Assembly (NCBI RefSeq): GCF_900113065.1 | Contig: NZ_FOOA01000001.1 | Span: 1 to 64,000, forward strand | Direction: 5' to 3' | Source of the DNA: Aureimonas phyllosphaerae | Lineage (GTDB): Bacteria; Pseudomonadota; Alphaproteobacteria; Rhizobiales; Rhizobiaceae | Length of the DNA: 64,000 nt | Shown here: positions 1 to 10,140 of the stretch, one piece after another | Layout: every line of letters starts with the position of its first letter | How positions within the stretch are numbered: position 1 is the stretch's first letter | Position numbers and translations under genes: made by a program | The notes under the pieces: model-generated | Databases searched by the model: none | What the model was told of the DNA's origin: nothing | Seen by the model: only the letters and a program-made list of their open reading frames with translations

Positions 1-1
1 C

Positions 2-1177
<1,176 letters not shown>

Positions 1178-1356
1178 GATCTCTACCTTGGGCCTAGCAC
1201 GACAGGGCCGCGACATAGCGAGTGGGAAAGCGAAACACAAGCGTCCCCCGGCAGATGGCTCATGAAGGCGTGATCGCGACTCAGTGTTTCGACGGGTGGC
1301 GACGGGCACTTTCGAGACGACCGCGCGTTTCGGCAGGGAACGCGAAGGAGATTTGC

Positions 1357-1536
1357 ATGTCGAACATCCCACTCGAAAACGCCGATCCGTCCCGCCCGGA
1401 CCCCGAGGCGGAGGAGATGGCTGCCAAGCACAACATCAGCGTCGAGGACGCCAAACGCCATCTGCGGGAACAGAAACACGATGGCGCCGCCGCCGATGGC
1501 GCAGCTGAAACCGAGAAGCGCGAAAGCTCGCAATAG
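1357..1536 (+). CDS. Small hypothetical protein (59 aa), DUF3606-like
   Basis: The ATG at 1357 follows a good ribosome-binding site (GAAGGAG, 1343-1349); an upstream in-frame start at 1222 lacks one and overlaps the tuf leader. The product is acidic and Ala/Glu/Lys-rich, with the central stretch [17 protein letters not shown] resembling the helix-turn-helix-like core of DUF3606 proteins. No signal or membrane segment is visible. Its stop codon is immediately followed, with zero spacing, by the ATG of the exoD-like gene, so the two are very probably co-translated. The function is unknown and the DUF3606 resemblance is tentative. Confidence 0.6.
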   Translation: MSNIPLENADPSRPDPEAEEMAAKHNISVEDAKRHLREQKHDGAAADGAAETEKRESSQ

Positions 1537-2166
1537 ATGTCGGACGTCACGGGAGAGGTTCGGTCGGGTCAGGTGATCGAACCCCATGATGAGGCCAGCG
1601 TCGGAAAGACGCTGGACGAGTTGAACGACGCGGCGGAGGGAAAACCGTCCCTCAATCTGCGAAGCATCGTCAGGGCGTTCGATACCCGAAGCTACGGACC
1701 CTTTCTGCTTCTGCCGGCGCTGCTGGAAATTTCACCGATCGGGGGCATACCGGGCGTGCCGACCGTCATCGCCATCATCATTGCGCTCTTCGCGATGCAG
1801 ATTCTGGCGGGACGTCAGACGATGTGGCTGCCGGGCTTCCTCGCCAGGCAGACGTTGTCGTCGCGAAAATTGAGGATTGCCACCGACAAGCTCCGGCCGA
1901 TCGCGCGCTTCCTGGACCGATGGTTCCACGGTCGTCTGGCATGGCTGACAGAGGGTGTTTTCCTCAAGGGAGCCGCACTGGCCTGTCTGGCATTGACGCT
2001 CACGGTTCCACCGCTGGAACTCGTGCCCTTCGCCAGCACGGCACCGATGGCCGCCATTGCAGCCTTCGGGTTGGCGATGATGGTTCGCGACGGCGCCCTG
2101 ATGATTCTCGCCTACGCGCTGACGATTCTGACCGCGGTCATCGGACTGACGATCTGGCTCGGATGA
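1537..2166 (+). CDS. exoD: ExoD-family membrane protein
   Basis: The protein has 209 residues and matches the ExoD family in layout: a soluble N-terminus of about 40 residues, then the conserved SLNLRSIVRAFDTRSYGPFLLLPALL region, a short hydrophobic hairpin (about residues 60-90) and two or three membrane spans towards the C-terminus. ExoD was named from Sinorhizobium meliloti mutants affected in exopolysaccharide and alkali tolerance; its biochemical role is not established. It starts directly at the stop codon of the preceding small gene. Two tRNA genes on the other strand follow it. The family call is firm, the function is not. Confidence 0.85.
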   Translation: MSDVTGEVRSGQVIEPHDEASVGKTLDELNDAAEGKPSLNLRSIVRAFDTRSYGPFLLLPALLEISPIGGIPGVPTVIAIIIALFAMQILAGRQTMWLPGFLARQTLSSRKLRIATDKLRPIARFLDRWFHGRLAWLTEGVFLKGAALACLALTLTVPPLELVPFASTAPMAAIAAFGLAMMVRDGALMILAYALTILTAVIGLTIWLG

Positions 2167-2188
2167 TCGACGACAATGATCGATGGGT

Positions 2189-2262
2189 TGGAGCGGGTAG
2201 AGGGAATCGAACCCTCGTATTCAGCTTGGAAGGCTGCTGCTCTACCATTGAGCTATACCCGC
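2189..2262 (-). tRNA. tRNA-Gly (anticodon TCC)
   Basis: On the minus strand the cloverleaf begins GCGGGTA and closes with TACCCGC, discriminator T and an encoded CCA (74 nt). The anticodon loop CTTCCAA carries TCC, decoding GGA. The T arm GGGTTCGATTCCC is canonical. Fifteen bases separate it from tRNA-Tyr, and the two are probably one transcript leading towards tuf only if they read through exoD in antisense, so separate processing is likely. Confidence 0.95.
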
Positions 2263-2276
2263 GCCGGATGGGTGAA

Positions 2277-2361
2277 TGGTGGAGGGAGTTGGATTTGAAC
2301 CAACGTAGGCTAAGCCAACGGATTTACAGTCCGTCCCCTTTAACCACTCGGGCATCCCTCC
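2277..2361 (-). tRNA. tRNA-Tyr (anticodon GTA)
   Basis: This is an 85-nt class II tRNA on the minus strand with acceptor GGAGGGA/TCCCTCC, discriminator A and an encoded CCA. The anticodon loop CTGTAAA carries GTA. A long variable arm lies between the anticodon arm and the T arm, as expected for bacterial tRNA-Tyr. Confidence 0.95.
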
Positions 2362-2532
2362 AGGTCACCCTGCGCCCCTCGCGGGCCGCCGAAAGCAGCG
2401 GGCGGTGCCCGTTCGCTTCGAGCGGCGTTATGGCGACAGGCCGGGCCCGTGTCAACATGCCGACGGCACCGATATGACGGGAGCTCGAACGCTCGCCTTT
2501 GCTCGCCTGCCGAACTCCGATAAAGCGTCGTC

Positions 2533-3387
2533 ATGACAGATCATCCCAAGAGCCACACTCCGAAGGATTCGCACTACGCCCGGTTGCGGCGGGCGCATCG
2601 CGATCAGGCCGCCGGCGGACCGGCCGCTCCGTCCGCCCGGCCGCCCAAGCCACAGCATGCGGGCCGGCCTGCCCCGGCCGACCGCGTTCGGCTCTACGGC
2701 ATCCACACGGTGCAGGCGGCGCTCGCGAACCCGCGCCGTCGCTTCATGCAGATTTACGTGACGCGCAACGCGCTGAACCGTCTCGAGCTCGACGAGAATG
2801 CGGCGCCCTGCCCGATCGAAATCGTCGAGCCCCGCTTCCTCGATCAGGAACTCGGGTCGGACGCCGTTCATCAAGGCGTGCTCCTCGAAACGGCGCCGCT
2901 GAACCCGGCGCGGCTCGGCGATCTCGGCGAGACCGATCTGGTGCTCGTGCTCGACCAGGTGACCGATCCGCACAATGTCGGAGCGATTCTCCGTTCGGCC
3001 GTCGCCTTCGGAGCGGGTGCCGTGGTGACGACCTCGCGCCATTCTCCTCAGGAGTCCGGCGTTCTCGCCAAGTCCGCTTCGGGGGCGCTTGAGCTCATCG
3101 CCTATGTGCAGGTGACCAACCTTGCCGACGCCCTCGGCGAATTGAAGGATCGCGGCTACCGGACGATCGGGCTCGATTCGGCAGGGGCCGACGAACTTGA
3201 ACCCGCATTGGACGGCGGCAAGCTCGCGCTGGTGCTGGGCTCCGAAGGCAAGGGCCTGCGCCAGAAAACCCGCGAGACCGTGGACGTCCTCGCTCGCCTT
3301 GAAGTGCCCGGTGCAATCCGTTCCCTAAATGTGTCGAACGCGGCCGCTGTATCGCTCTACGCGGCGCGACGGCATCTGAAGGGCTGA
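2533..3387 (+). CDS. rlmB: 23S rRNA (guanosine-2'-O-)-methyltransferase RlmB (TrmH/SpoU family)
   Basis: A SPOUT-class methyltransferase of 284 residues that uses S-adenosylmethionine to 2'-O-methylate a guanosine in 23S rRNA. The N-terminal 50 residues are basic and Ala/Pro-rich; the TrmH substrate-binding domain begins at YGIH (55-58). SPOUT motif 1 is DQVTDPHNVGAILRSA (141-156), motif 2 LGSEGKGLR (about 236-244) and motif 3 NVSNAAAVSLYAAR (about 265-278), which together form the trefoil-knot SAM site. Placement beside tRNA genes and tuf is common in related bacteria. The basic N-terminal extension is longer than in the E. coli protein but usual for alphaproteobacteria. Confidence 0.93.
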   Translation: MTDHPKSHTPKDSHYARLRRAHRDQAAGGPAAPSARPPKPQHAGRPAPADRVRLYGIHTVQAALANPRRRFMQIYVTRNALNRLELDENAAPCPIEIVEPRFLDQELGSDAVHQGVLLETAPLNPARLGDLGETDLVLVLDQVTDPHNVGAILRSAVAFGAGAVVTTSRHSPQESGVLAKSASGALELIAYVQVTNLADALGELKDRGYRTIGLDSAGADELEPALDGGKLALVLGSEGKGLRQKTRETVDVLARLEVPGAIRSLNVSNAAAVSLYAARRHLKG

Positions 3388-3391
3388 TCCC

Positions 3392-3622
3392 TCAACCCGC
3401 CTTCCCCTCCGCCTCGGCCCGGCGGAGAAGCGCGGCCGCATAGACCTCGGCCAGAGATCGCATCGGGGCGACCTCCGTCCGTTCGGTCCGGACGGCGCCG
3501 CGGCCGCGCATGCGCTTCAGGAGCAGGAGTTCGAAGCGCAACTCGCGCGCCAGCCGAGCGACGGTCTCCACCTGACGATCGATCCGCGCCTCGTCCAAGA
3601 CATGCTCCTCTTTGCCGTCCAT
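3392..3622 (-). CDS. Small hypothetical protein (76 aa)
   Basis: A minus-strand frame ends four bases beyond the rlmB stop, convergent with it. Starting at the ATG at 3622 it encodes a charged protein beginning MDGKEEHVLDEARIDRQVE and ending RRAEAEGKAG, apparently all helical, without a membrane span. The frame itself stays open far upstream, but there it is antisense to the TRAP permease and is not credible. The Shine-Dalgarno signal is weak. I include it because the strand has no alternative gene in this 376-bp gap and the helical, amphipathic composition looks protein-like. No family recognised. Confidence 0.45.
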   Translation of the reverse strand: MDGKEEHVLDEARIDRQVETVARLARELRFELLLLKRMRGRGAVRTERTEVAPMRSLAEVYAAALLRRAEAEGKAG

Positions 3623-3763
3623 CGTTCCGACATCTTCACGGAACGCCGCGACCGCGACCGATCGCCGAGAAAACGCTGGCCTTGCCAGCATTTGCTGTCG
3701 TAGGCCAGAACGTGTCGCAGATTTGCCTTGATTGGCACGGTCCGCGACCCGATCCAGGGAGGG

Positions 3764-4306
3764 ATGATGGGAGTTCTTCTGGCTTTCAGCCGAGGCGTCG
3801 ACAGGCTCAGCGCGGGCTTCGCGGTGATCGCGGACTATCTCGTCCTGATCGCGGTGCTGATCAGCGCCGGCAACGCCCTCATCCGCTACACGCTGAACAT
3901 GAGTTCCAATGGTCTTCTCGAGATCCAGTGGTACATGTTCGCCGGCATGGTACTCCTCGGCGCGTCCTATACGCTGAGGCTCAACGAGCACGTTCGCGTC
4001 GACCTCGTCTATTCGGCGTTGAGCACCAAGGGCCGGCTCTTCGTCGACATCTTCGGGTTCATTGTCCTCTTCCTGCCCGTCATCGGCTACCTCTTCGCCC
4101 TGACGTTCCCGTTCTTCTGGCGCTCCTTCACGAGCGGCGAAGTCTCGATGAATGCCGGGGGGCTGATCCTGTGGCCCGCCAAGGCGACGCTGCCGCTCGG
4201 GTTTGCGCTGCTCTTCCTCCAGGGCCTGTCCGAACTCATCAAGCGGTTCGCCGCTCTGGCCGGGCTCATCACGATCGAAACGAAGTACGAGAAGCCGCTG
4301 CAGTAA
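3764..4306 (+). CDS. dctQ: TRAP transporter small permease (DctQ-like)
   Basis: This is the small membrane subunit of a tripartite ATP-independent periplasmic transporter. It has four hydrophobic segments, at about residues 16-36, 50-70, 92-112 and 135-155 of the 180-residue product, and the family-typical EIQWYMFAGMVLLGASYTLRLNEHVRVD block. A TTG start 36 bases upstream is possible, but AGGGAGGG at 3756-3763 points to ATG 3764 or, with better spacing, the adjacent ATG 3767. The large permease follows 25 bases downstream, so the two form a QM operon. The binding-protein genes lie beyond it on the opposite strand. The substrate is probably a carboxylate or sugar acid and cannot be read from this subunit. 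Confidence 0.9.
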   Translation: MMGVLLAFSRGVDRLSAGFAVIADYLVLIAVLISAGNALIRYTLNMSSNGLLEIQWYMFAGMVLLGASYTLRLNEHVRVDLVYSALSTKGRLFVDIFGFIVLFLPVIGYLFALTFPFFWRSFTSGEVSMNAGGLILWPAKATLPLGFALLFLQGLSELIKRFAALAGLITIETKYEKPLQ

Positions 4307-4331
4307 GCGGCCGCGCGGGGGAAACACGCGA

Positions 4332-5918
4332 ATGTTTGAATACGGGCCGATGCCGCCGCTGATGTTCGGCGGCATGATCGTCTTCCTGCTCATGGGCTTT
4401 CCGGTCGCCTTCTCGCTGGCGGCAGTCGGCCTCCTCTTCGGCGCGCTCGGTGTCTACTTCGAGCATTTCAGCCCGGCGCTCCTCAACGCGCTGCCGCTGC
4501 GCTTCTATGGCGTGATTTCCAACGATCTCCTGCTGGCGATCCCGTTCTTCACCTTCATGGGTGCGATCCTGGAGCGCTGCGGCCTTGCCGAGGATCTCCT
4601 CGAAGGGTCCGGCCAGCTTTTCGGCCCGACGCCGGGCGGCCTCGCCTACGCGGTCATCCTCGTCGGCGCCGTGCTGGGTGCCATCACGGGCACGGTCGCA
4701 GCCTCCGTGATCGCCATGGGCGTCGTGTCCCTGCCGGTGATGATGCGCTACGGCTACGACATGCGGCTCGCGACCGGCGTCATCGCGGCCTCCGGCACGA
4801 TCACGCAGGTCATCCCCCCCTCGCTCGTCCTCATTATTCTGGCCGATCAGCTCGGTCGGTCGGTCGGCGACATGTATGCCGGCGCCATCGGCCCGTCGCT
4901 GCTGCAGATTCTCCTCTTCCTCGGCTTCATCTTCGTCATGTCGAAGCTGCAGCCGCACAAGATGCCGCCGCTGCCGCCGGAAGCGCGCACCAAGAGCGGC
5001 CGCGAACTCTGGTGGCAGGTCGCCAAGGGCATGGTGCCCTCGCTCGCCCTGATCTTCCTCGTGCTCGGGACCATGTTCATGGGCCTCGCGACGCCGACGG
5101 AAGCCGGCGCGATGGGCTCGGTCGGCGCGATCCTGCTGGCCGCACTCCACCGTCGCCTCAGCTGGACGCTGACGCGTCAGGCGATGGCGACGACGATGCG
5201 CCTCACCGCCATGGTGGTGTTCATCCTCATCGGCTCGACCGTCTTCAGCCTCGTATTCCAGGGCATGGATGGCGGCCACTGGATCCAGTACCTCCTCTCC
5301 CACATCCCGGGCGGCGTCGTCGGCTTCCTGCTCTTCGTCAACATCTTCATCTTCTTCGTCGCGTTCTTCCTCGACTTCTTCGAGATCGCCTTCATCATCG
5401 TGCCGCTGCTGGCGCCCGCCGCGCATGCGCTGGGCATCGATCTCGTATGGTTCGGCGTGCTTCTGTGCGTGAACATGCAGACGGCCTTCATGCACCCGCC
5501 GTTCGGCTTCGCGCTGTTCTACCTGCGCGGCATCGCACCGGCGAACGTGAAGAGCTCCGACATCTATCTCGGCGCGATTCCCTGGCTCGGCCTGCAGCTG
5601 ATCCTTGTCGCGATCCTAATCGTGTGGCCGCAGTCGGTGACATACTTCCTCAAGGAGGAGCGGGTGATCGATCCCTCGACCATCCAGCTCAACGTGCCGA
5701 TGCCGGGCTCCGTGACGCCGACGCCCGGCGGCGTGGCACCGCCCTCCTTCGGTGCGCCTCCAGCGCCATCGTTCGGCTCTCCGCCGCCGCCGAGCTTCGG
5801 CGCACCGGCCGCTCCGTCCTTCGGCACGCAACCTGCCAACCCCGCCTCGGCACCCGCTGCGCCCAGCTTCGGGTCACCGGCACCGCCGAGCTTTGGATCT
5901 CCGGCACCGCAGCAGTAG
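4332..5918 (+). CDS. dctM: TRAP transporter large permease (DctM-like) with PSFG-repeat tail
   Basis: The ion-coupled transport subunit of the TRAP system, 528 residues with about twelve membrane spans. Family blocks include GFPVAFSLAAVGLLFG near the N-terminus, ILVGAVLGAITGTVAAS, the SGTITQVIPPSLVLII segment and HPPFGFALFYLRG. The start at 4332 has a GGGGGA site; the longer upstream frame overlaps dctQ and is not credible. The last 75 or so residues (from about 5690) are unlike the usual family end: a cytoplasmic or periplasmic tail of Pro/Ala/Ser/Gly carrying seven PSFG units separated by short Ala/Pro spacers. Codon use does not change at the junction. The role of the tail is unknown. Confidence 0.93.
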   Translation: MFEYGPMPPLMFGGMIVFLLMGFPVAFSLAAVGLLFGALGVYFEHFSPALLNALPLRFYGVISNDLLLAIPFFTFMGAILERCGLAEDLLEGSGQLFGPTPGGLAYAVILVGAVLGAITGTVAASVIAMGVVSLPVMMRYGYDMRLATGVIAASGTITQVIPPSLVLIILADQLGRSVGDMYAGAIGPSLLQILLFLGFIFVMSKLQPHKMPPLPPEARTKSGRELWWQVAKGMVPSLALIFLVLGTMFMGLATPTEAGAMGSVGAILLAALHRRLSWTLTRQAMATTMRLTAMVVFILIGSTVFSLVFQGMDGGHWIQYLLSHIPGGVVGFLLFVNIFIFFVAFFLDFFEIAFIIVPLLAPAAHALGIDLVWFGVLLCVNMQTAFMHPPFGFALFYLRGIAPANVKSSDIYLGAIPWLGLQLILVAILIVWPQSVTYFLKEERVIDPSTIQLNVPMPGSVTPTPGGVAPPSFGAPPAPSFGSPPPPSFGAPAAPSFGTQPANPASAPAAPSFGSPAPPSFGSPAPQQ

Positions 5919-5933
5919 GTGCAGCTCAAAAGA

Positions 5934-5961
5934 AAGGCCGGCGGATCGCTCCGCCGGCCTT
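5934..5961. terminator. Bidirectional intrinsic terminator between dctM and dctP1
   Basis: A perfect 12-bp stem (5934-5945 with 5950-5961) with a four-base loop sits between convergent genes. Read on the minus strand it ends in CCTTTCTTTT, a good uridine tract for the binding-protein gene; on the plus strand the tail is TTGTTCGTTC, so it may also stop dctQM transcripts. Confidence 0.85.
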
Positions 5962-5984
5962 GTTCGTTCAGGACGCCGTCACGC

Positions 5985-7214
<1,230 letters not shown>

Positions 7215-7226
7215 TCAATTTGACCG

Positions 7227-8330
7227 TCACTTCCCGGCGGCCTGCTGGCTGTAGTTGTACGTGTCGTTGGTGTACTCGGCCACGCGGAACCACTCGTAGA
7301 TCTGGGTGCGGAACTGGCTCCACGGATCGTACATCGCCTTCCACTTCGGGTTCGACGCCGAGAGCTTGGCATACAAATCCTGCGAGGACGCGAGCGCCGC
7401 GTCGAGCACGTCGCGCGGCAGCGGACGAAGCTGGACGCCCTTGCCCACCAGCGAGCGGATCGCGCGCATGTTCTTCACGTCGTAGTCGGCGAGCATGCGC
7501 GTGTTGCAGACGGCCGCCGCGTTCTCCAGCGCCGCCTTGTAGCTGTCGGGCAGCTCGTCGTACTTCGCCTGGTTGAACATGTAGTGGACCGTCGGGCCGG
7601 CCTCCCAGAAGGCCGGATAGTAGTAGTACGGCGCGACCTGGTAGAAGCCGAGCTTCTCGTCGTCGTAGGGACCGACGAACTCGGTCGCGTCCAGCGTGCC
7701 CCGCTCGAGCGCCGGATAGACGTCGCCGCCCGCAAGCTGCTGCGCCACGACGCCGAGCGGCGCGAGCACCTGCCCCGCAATGCCTGCGATGCGCATCTTG
7801 AGCCCCTGCAGGTCGTTCAGCGAGTTGATCTCCTTGCGGAACCAGCCGCCCATCTGGGTACCGGTGTTGCCGCCGGGATAGGCGCGCACGCCGTAGGAGG
7901 TCAGGAACTCGTTGATCGCCTCGTTGCCACCGCCGTTGTAGAGCCAGGCGTTCTGCTGGCGCGCGTTCAGGCCGAAGGGGATCGAGCTGCCGATCGCGAA
8001 GGTCGGGTCCTTGCCGACATAATAGTAGAGGACCGTGTGCGCCGCCTCGACCGTGCCGTCCTGCGTCGCGTCGAGCGCCTGCAGGCCCGGCACCAGTTCG
8101 CCGGCGGGGAAGACGTCGATCGTGAACTTGCCGTCCGTCAGCTTGGAGACGATCTCCGAGAAGAGGCGCGAGGAGCCGAACAGCGTGTCGAGCGTGTTCG
8201 GGAAGCTCGACGTCATGCGCCAGCGCAGCGTCGGCGCCTCCTGCGCGATCGCGGGTGCCGCAAGCCCGGTTCCAGCCACGGCACCACCGGCGACGACCCC
8301 GGCCTGACGAATGAATTGACGACGATCCAT
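7227..8330 (-). CDS. TRAP transporter substrate-binding protein, copy 2 (DctP-like)
   Basis: A second 367-residue Tat-exported binding protein: MDRRQFIRQAG opens the signal, which ends LAAPAIAQE. The ATG at 8330 has GGGAGGAA in front. It aligns with copy 1 without gaps from end to end and is roughly three quarters identical by eye, with the ligand-pocket blocks ([45 protein letters not shown]) kept. Differences cluster in the signal peptide and in the segment around residues 280-300. The pair is clearly a tandem duplication; both presumably feed the DctQM pair at 3.8-5.9 kb or another permease elsewhere, with shifted ligand range or regulation. Confidence 0.92.
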   Translation of the reverse strand: MDRRQFIRQAGVVAGGAVAGTGLAAPAIAQEAPTLRWRMTSSFPNTLDTLFGSSRLFSEIVSKLTDGKFTIDVFPAGELVPGLQALDATQDGTVEAAHTVLYYYVGKDPTFAIGSSIPFGLNARQQNAWLYNGGGNEAINEFLTSYGVRAYPGGNTGTQMGGWFRKEINSLNDLQGLKMRIAGIAGQVLAPLGVVAQQLAGGDVYPALERGTLDATEFVGPYDDEKLGFYQVAPYYYYPAFWEAGPTVHYMFNQAKYDELPDSYKAALENAAAVCNTRMLADYDVKNMRAIRSLVGKGVQLRPLPRDVLDAALASSQDLYAKLSASNPKWKAMYDPWSQFRTQIYEWFRVAEYTNDTYNYSQQAAGK

Positions 8331-8487
8331 CGGGTTCCTCCCACACTGCGGACCCGAACCGTATGCCCGTAAAACGCGTGCCGTGAAAGGACTTGCGGGC
8401 GTTTTTGTCACGCCTTCGCGAACGGTCCGCATCCTCCAAAAATTTGCGGATGCCATCGTGATATCGCTGTGCTAGATCGACCGCAGG

Positions 8488-8562
8488 GCCGGCTTAGCTC
8501 AGCGGTAGAGCAGCGGTTTTGTAAACCGAAGGTCGGGGGTTCAATCCCCTCAGCCGGCACCA
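8488..8562 (+). tRNA. tRNA-Thr (anticodon TGT)
   Basis: A 75-nt tRNA with acceptor GCCGGCT/AGCCGGC, discriminator A and an encoded CCA. The anticodon loop TTTGTAA carries TGT, decoding ACA. D and T arms are canonical (GCTCAGCGGTAGAGC; GGGGGTTCAATCCCC). Confidence 0.95.
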
Positions 8563-8583
8563 GATTTTCGTCCAGACCGGCCT

Positions 8584-8775
8584 TCAGCGAAGAAGGGTAT
8601 CGACGCTCACACCGAAGTAGCTCGCAAGCGATCGCAGTGACTTCGGCGGCGGCTGGCGGCGGCCGCCTTCGACGGCGGTGATGAGCGCGACGGGAAGTCC
8701 CGTGCCGCGTGCCACATCCTCGATCGTCTTGCCGTCCGTCACCCTGAGGCGGGCGATGTTCTCGGCCAAGGGCAT
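8584..8775 (-). CDS. Mini HTH DNA-binding protein (XRE-like, 63 aa)
   Basis: The whole 63-residue product is one helix-turn-helix domain: ENIARLRVTDGKTIEDVARGTGLPV forms helices 1-2 and ALITAVEGGRRQPPPKSLRSLASYFGV the recognition helix, turn and closing helices, as in Cro/C1-type regulators. No effector or dimerisation domain follows. It lies tail to tail with tRNA-Thr, 21 bases away. The target and partner are unknown. Short proteins of this kind can regulate their own promoter or a toxin, but no toxin-like gene is adjacent. Confidence 0.75.
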   Translation of the reverse strand: MPLAENIARLRVTDGKTIEDVARGTGLPVALITAVEGGRRQPPPKSLRSLASYFGVSVDTLLR

Positions 8776-8872
8776 GTGGCTTTGGTCCCCATTGGTTCGT
8801 GCAGGCGTTCTAGACGCGCTGGCTAGGCTTTGCCAGTCCGGCGCCCGGCGTCTTGCGAAGCCTCGACGGGAA

Positions 8873-9364
8873 CTAGCGCGAGGGTCCGCGCAGGCTTTCG
8901 GTGATCTCCTTCAGGAGGCCGTCGTAGCGGTCGCGCAGCGCTTCCGGATAGCGGACGGACACGGAATGCGTCAGCCGACCGCGGAAGATGTACCGCTCGT
9001 AGAAGATGCGGCCATCCTTTAGGAAGCCCGAAACCACCGCCCAGTCCGAGCCCGTGCGTTGGTAGGTCACGTCATCGAGGGACCTCCGCCAGCGAACGAG
9101 ATCGCGGGGCGTGGACCATTCAGGGTCCTCGATCGCATAGACGACGAGTTCGGCCCCGGCGTCGGAGCGCCAGATCTGGCCCTCGGGCGTCGAGGGTTCG
9201 ATGTTGGGAAACGCGCGGGCGGGGAAGGTCGCGGACGTGCCGAAGTTCGGGTTCGTATAGGTGTAGGCATCCGCGATGCCTGGAATCAGCAAAGCCGAAC
9301 CCAAGGCAAGCGCTGCGACACATCTGCGGACGATACGCGCGTTACGTTCGAGCCGATCGATCAT
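8873..9364 (-). CDS. Exported hypothetical protein (163 aa)
   Basis: The product begins with a Sec-type signal (basic MIDRLERNARIVRR, a hydrophobic core VAALALGSALLIPGI, cleavage near ADA-YTY), so the mature protein is periplasmic. The mature part is about 130 residues with mixed alpha/beta character (FGTSATFPARAFPNIEPSTPEGQIWRSDAG) and no cysteine pair. I choose ATG 9364 since it places the signal at the N-terminus; an in-frame ATG at 9523 has a stronger Shine-Dalgarno (GGGAGACGAG) but would bury the signal 53 residues in. No function recognised. The next gene in the same direction begins 177 bases upstream. Confidence 0.75.
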   Translation of the reverse strand: MIDRLERNARIVRRCVAALALGSALLIPGIADAYTYTNPNFGTSATFPARAFPNIEPSTPEGQIWRSDAGAELVVYAIEDPEWSTPRDLVRWRRSLDDVTYQRTGSDWAVVSGFLKDGRIFYERYIFRGRLTHSVSVRYPEALRDRYDGLLKEITESLRGPSR

Positions 9365-9540
9365 GGCAAGTTTTTCCCAGCGTCCCGCGTCTCCAACGAG
9401 CATGTGCGCAAGGTGGTTCACCGCCGGCTGGATGGCGTTGTCGCAGTCTGCGCGGTTTCTCAGAGAACCAGTTGTCGCTCGACCGCGTGGAGCGTGGCAT
9501 CGATCCGCAAAGACCTTCGCCATCTCGTCTCCCGTGATGA

Positions 9541-10041
9541 TCACGCCTTCGATACGGCGTCCTGATCCTCGTCCTCGGGCGGATCCTTCGCCTCGTTCTC
9601 GACGCTGACGGACAGCCGCTGGTAGACGCCGAGTCCGACCATCAGAAGGATGCCGGATACCAGCAGGAGCGTCGGATAGAGCATCAGCGGCATCGACTGC
9701 TTGCCGGCCTGGAACACGGTGACGACCCCTTCCAGAAGAACGGCGATCACGATGGTCGAGATGAACTTGGTCAGGCTGCGCCGTGCCTCGCCGGCGCTGC
9801 GCATCTCGCGGCCGCGGATGGCCTCTTCCTCGAGAAGGTACTTGCCGACATCGAAGACCGCGATGGCGATGACTGTGTAGCCGACGGCTTCCAACAGCGA
9901 GGAGCCGACGTCGAGATCGGCCGCGTTGTAGCTCGTCCAGACGCCGGCGACGGCATAGACGATGAGGCCGCAGGCCAGGATCATCAAGATGAGGCTGGCC
10001 AGACCGAAGGCAGCCCTCGTGAACAAATCGAACGCACGCAT
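9541..10041 (-). CDS. Conserved inner-membrane protein (166 aa), function unknown
   Basis: Four hydrophobic segments are visible, at about residues 11-34, 52-66 (amphipathic), 92-112 and 119-140, with a charged loop EEEAIRGREMRSAGEARRSLTKF between the second and third and an acidic tail ENEAKDPPEDEDQDAVSKA. I recall a widespread conserved family with the ARRSLTKFISTI and YPTLLLVSGILLMVGLGVYQRLS blocks in proteobacteria, usually annotated as hypothetical membrane protein; a PsiE-like fold is possible. The ABC transporter operon ends 99 bases upstream on the same strand, but a shared transcript cannot be shown. Confidence 0.75.
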   Translation of the reverse strand: MRAFDLFTRAAFGLASLILMILACGLIVYAVAGVWTSYNAADLDVGSSLLEAVGYTVIAIAVFDVGKYLLEEEAIRGREMRSAGEARRSLTKFISTIVIAVLLEGVVTVFQAGKQSMPLMLYPTLLLVSGILLMVGLGVYQRLSVSVENEAKDPPEDEDQDAVSKA

Positions 10042-10140
10042 GCAACATGATCCCGCACGACACTCCGCCGGGGAACTGCCCCGAATGATCGGTCCGACAA
10101 GGGCTGGCGGCCCGCGAGGTCGGGTCGTCAGCGAGAAGCA

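Noticed and set aside
1178-1372. 65-residue N-terminal extension of EF-Tu
   Set aside because: The universal start is MAKSKF at 1177; the extension has no similarity and no proper ribosome-binding site.
4269-5495. 408-codon open frame antisense to dctM
   Set aside because: Extremely acidic and His-rich (mostly Asp, Glu, Arg and His runs), as expected from reading hydrophobic codons on the reverse strand.
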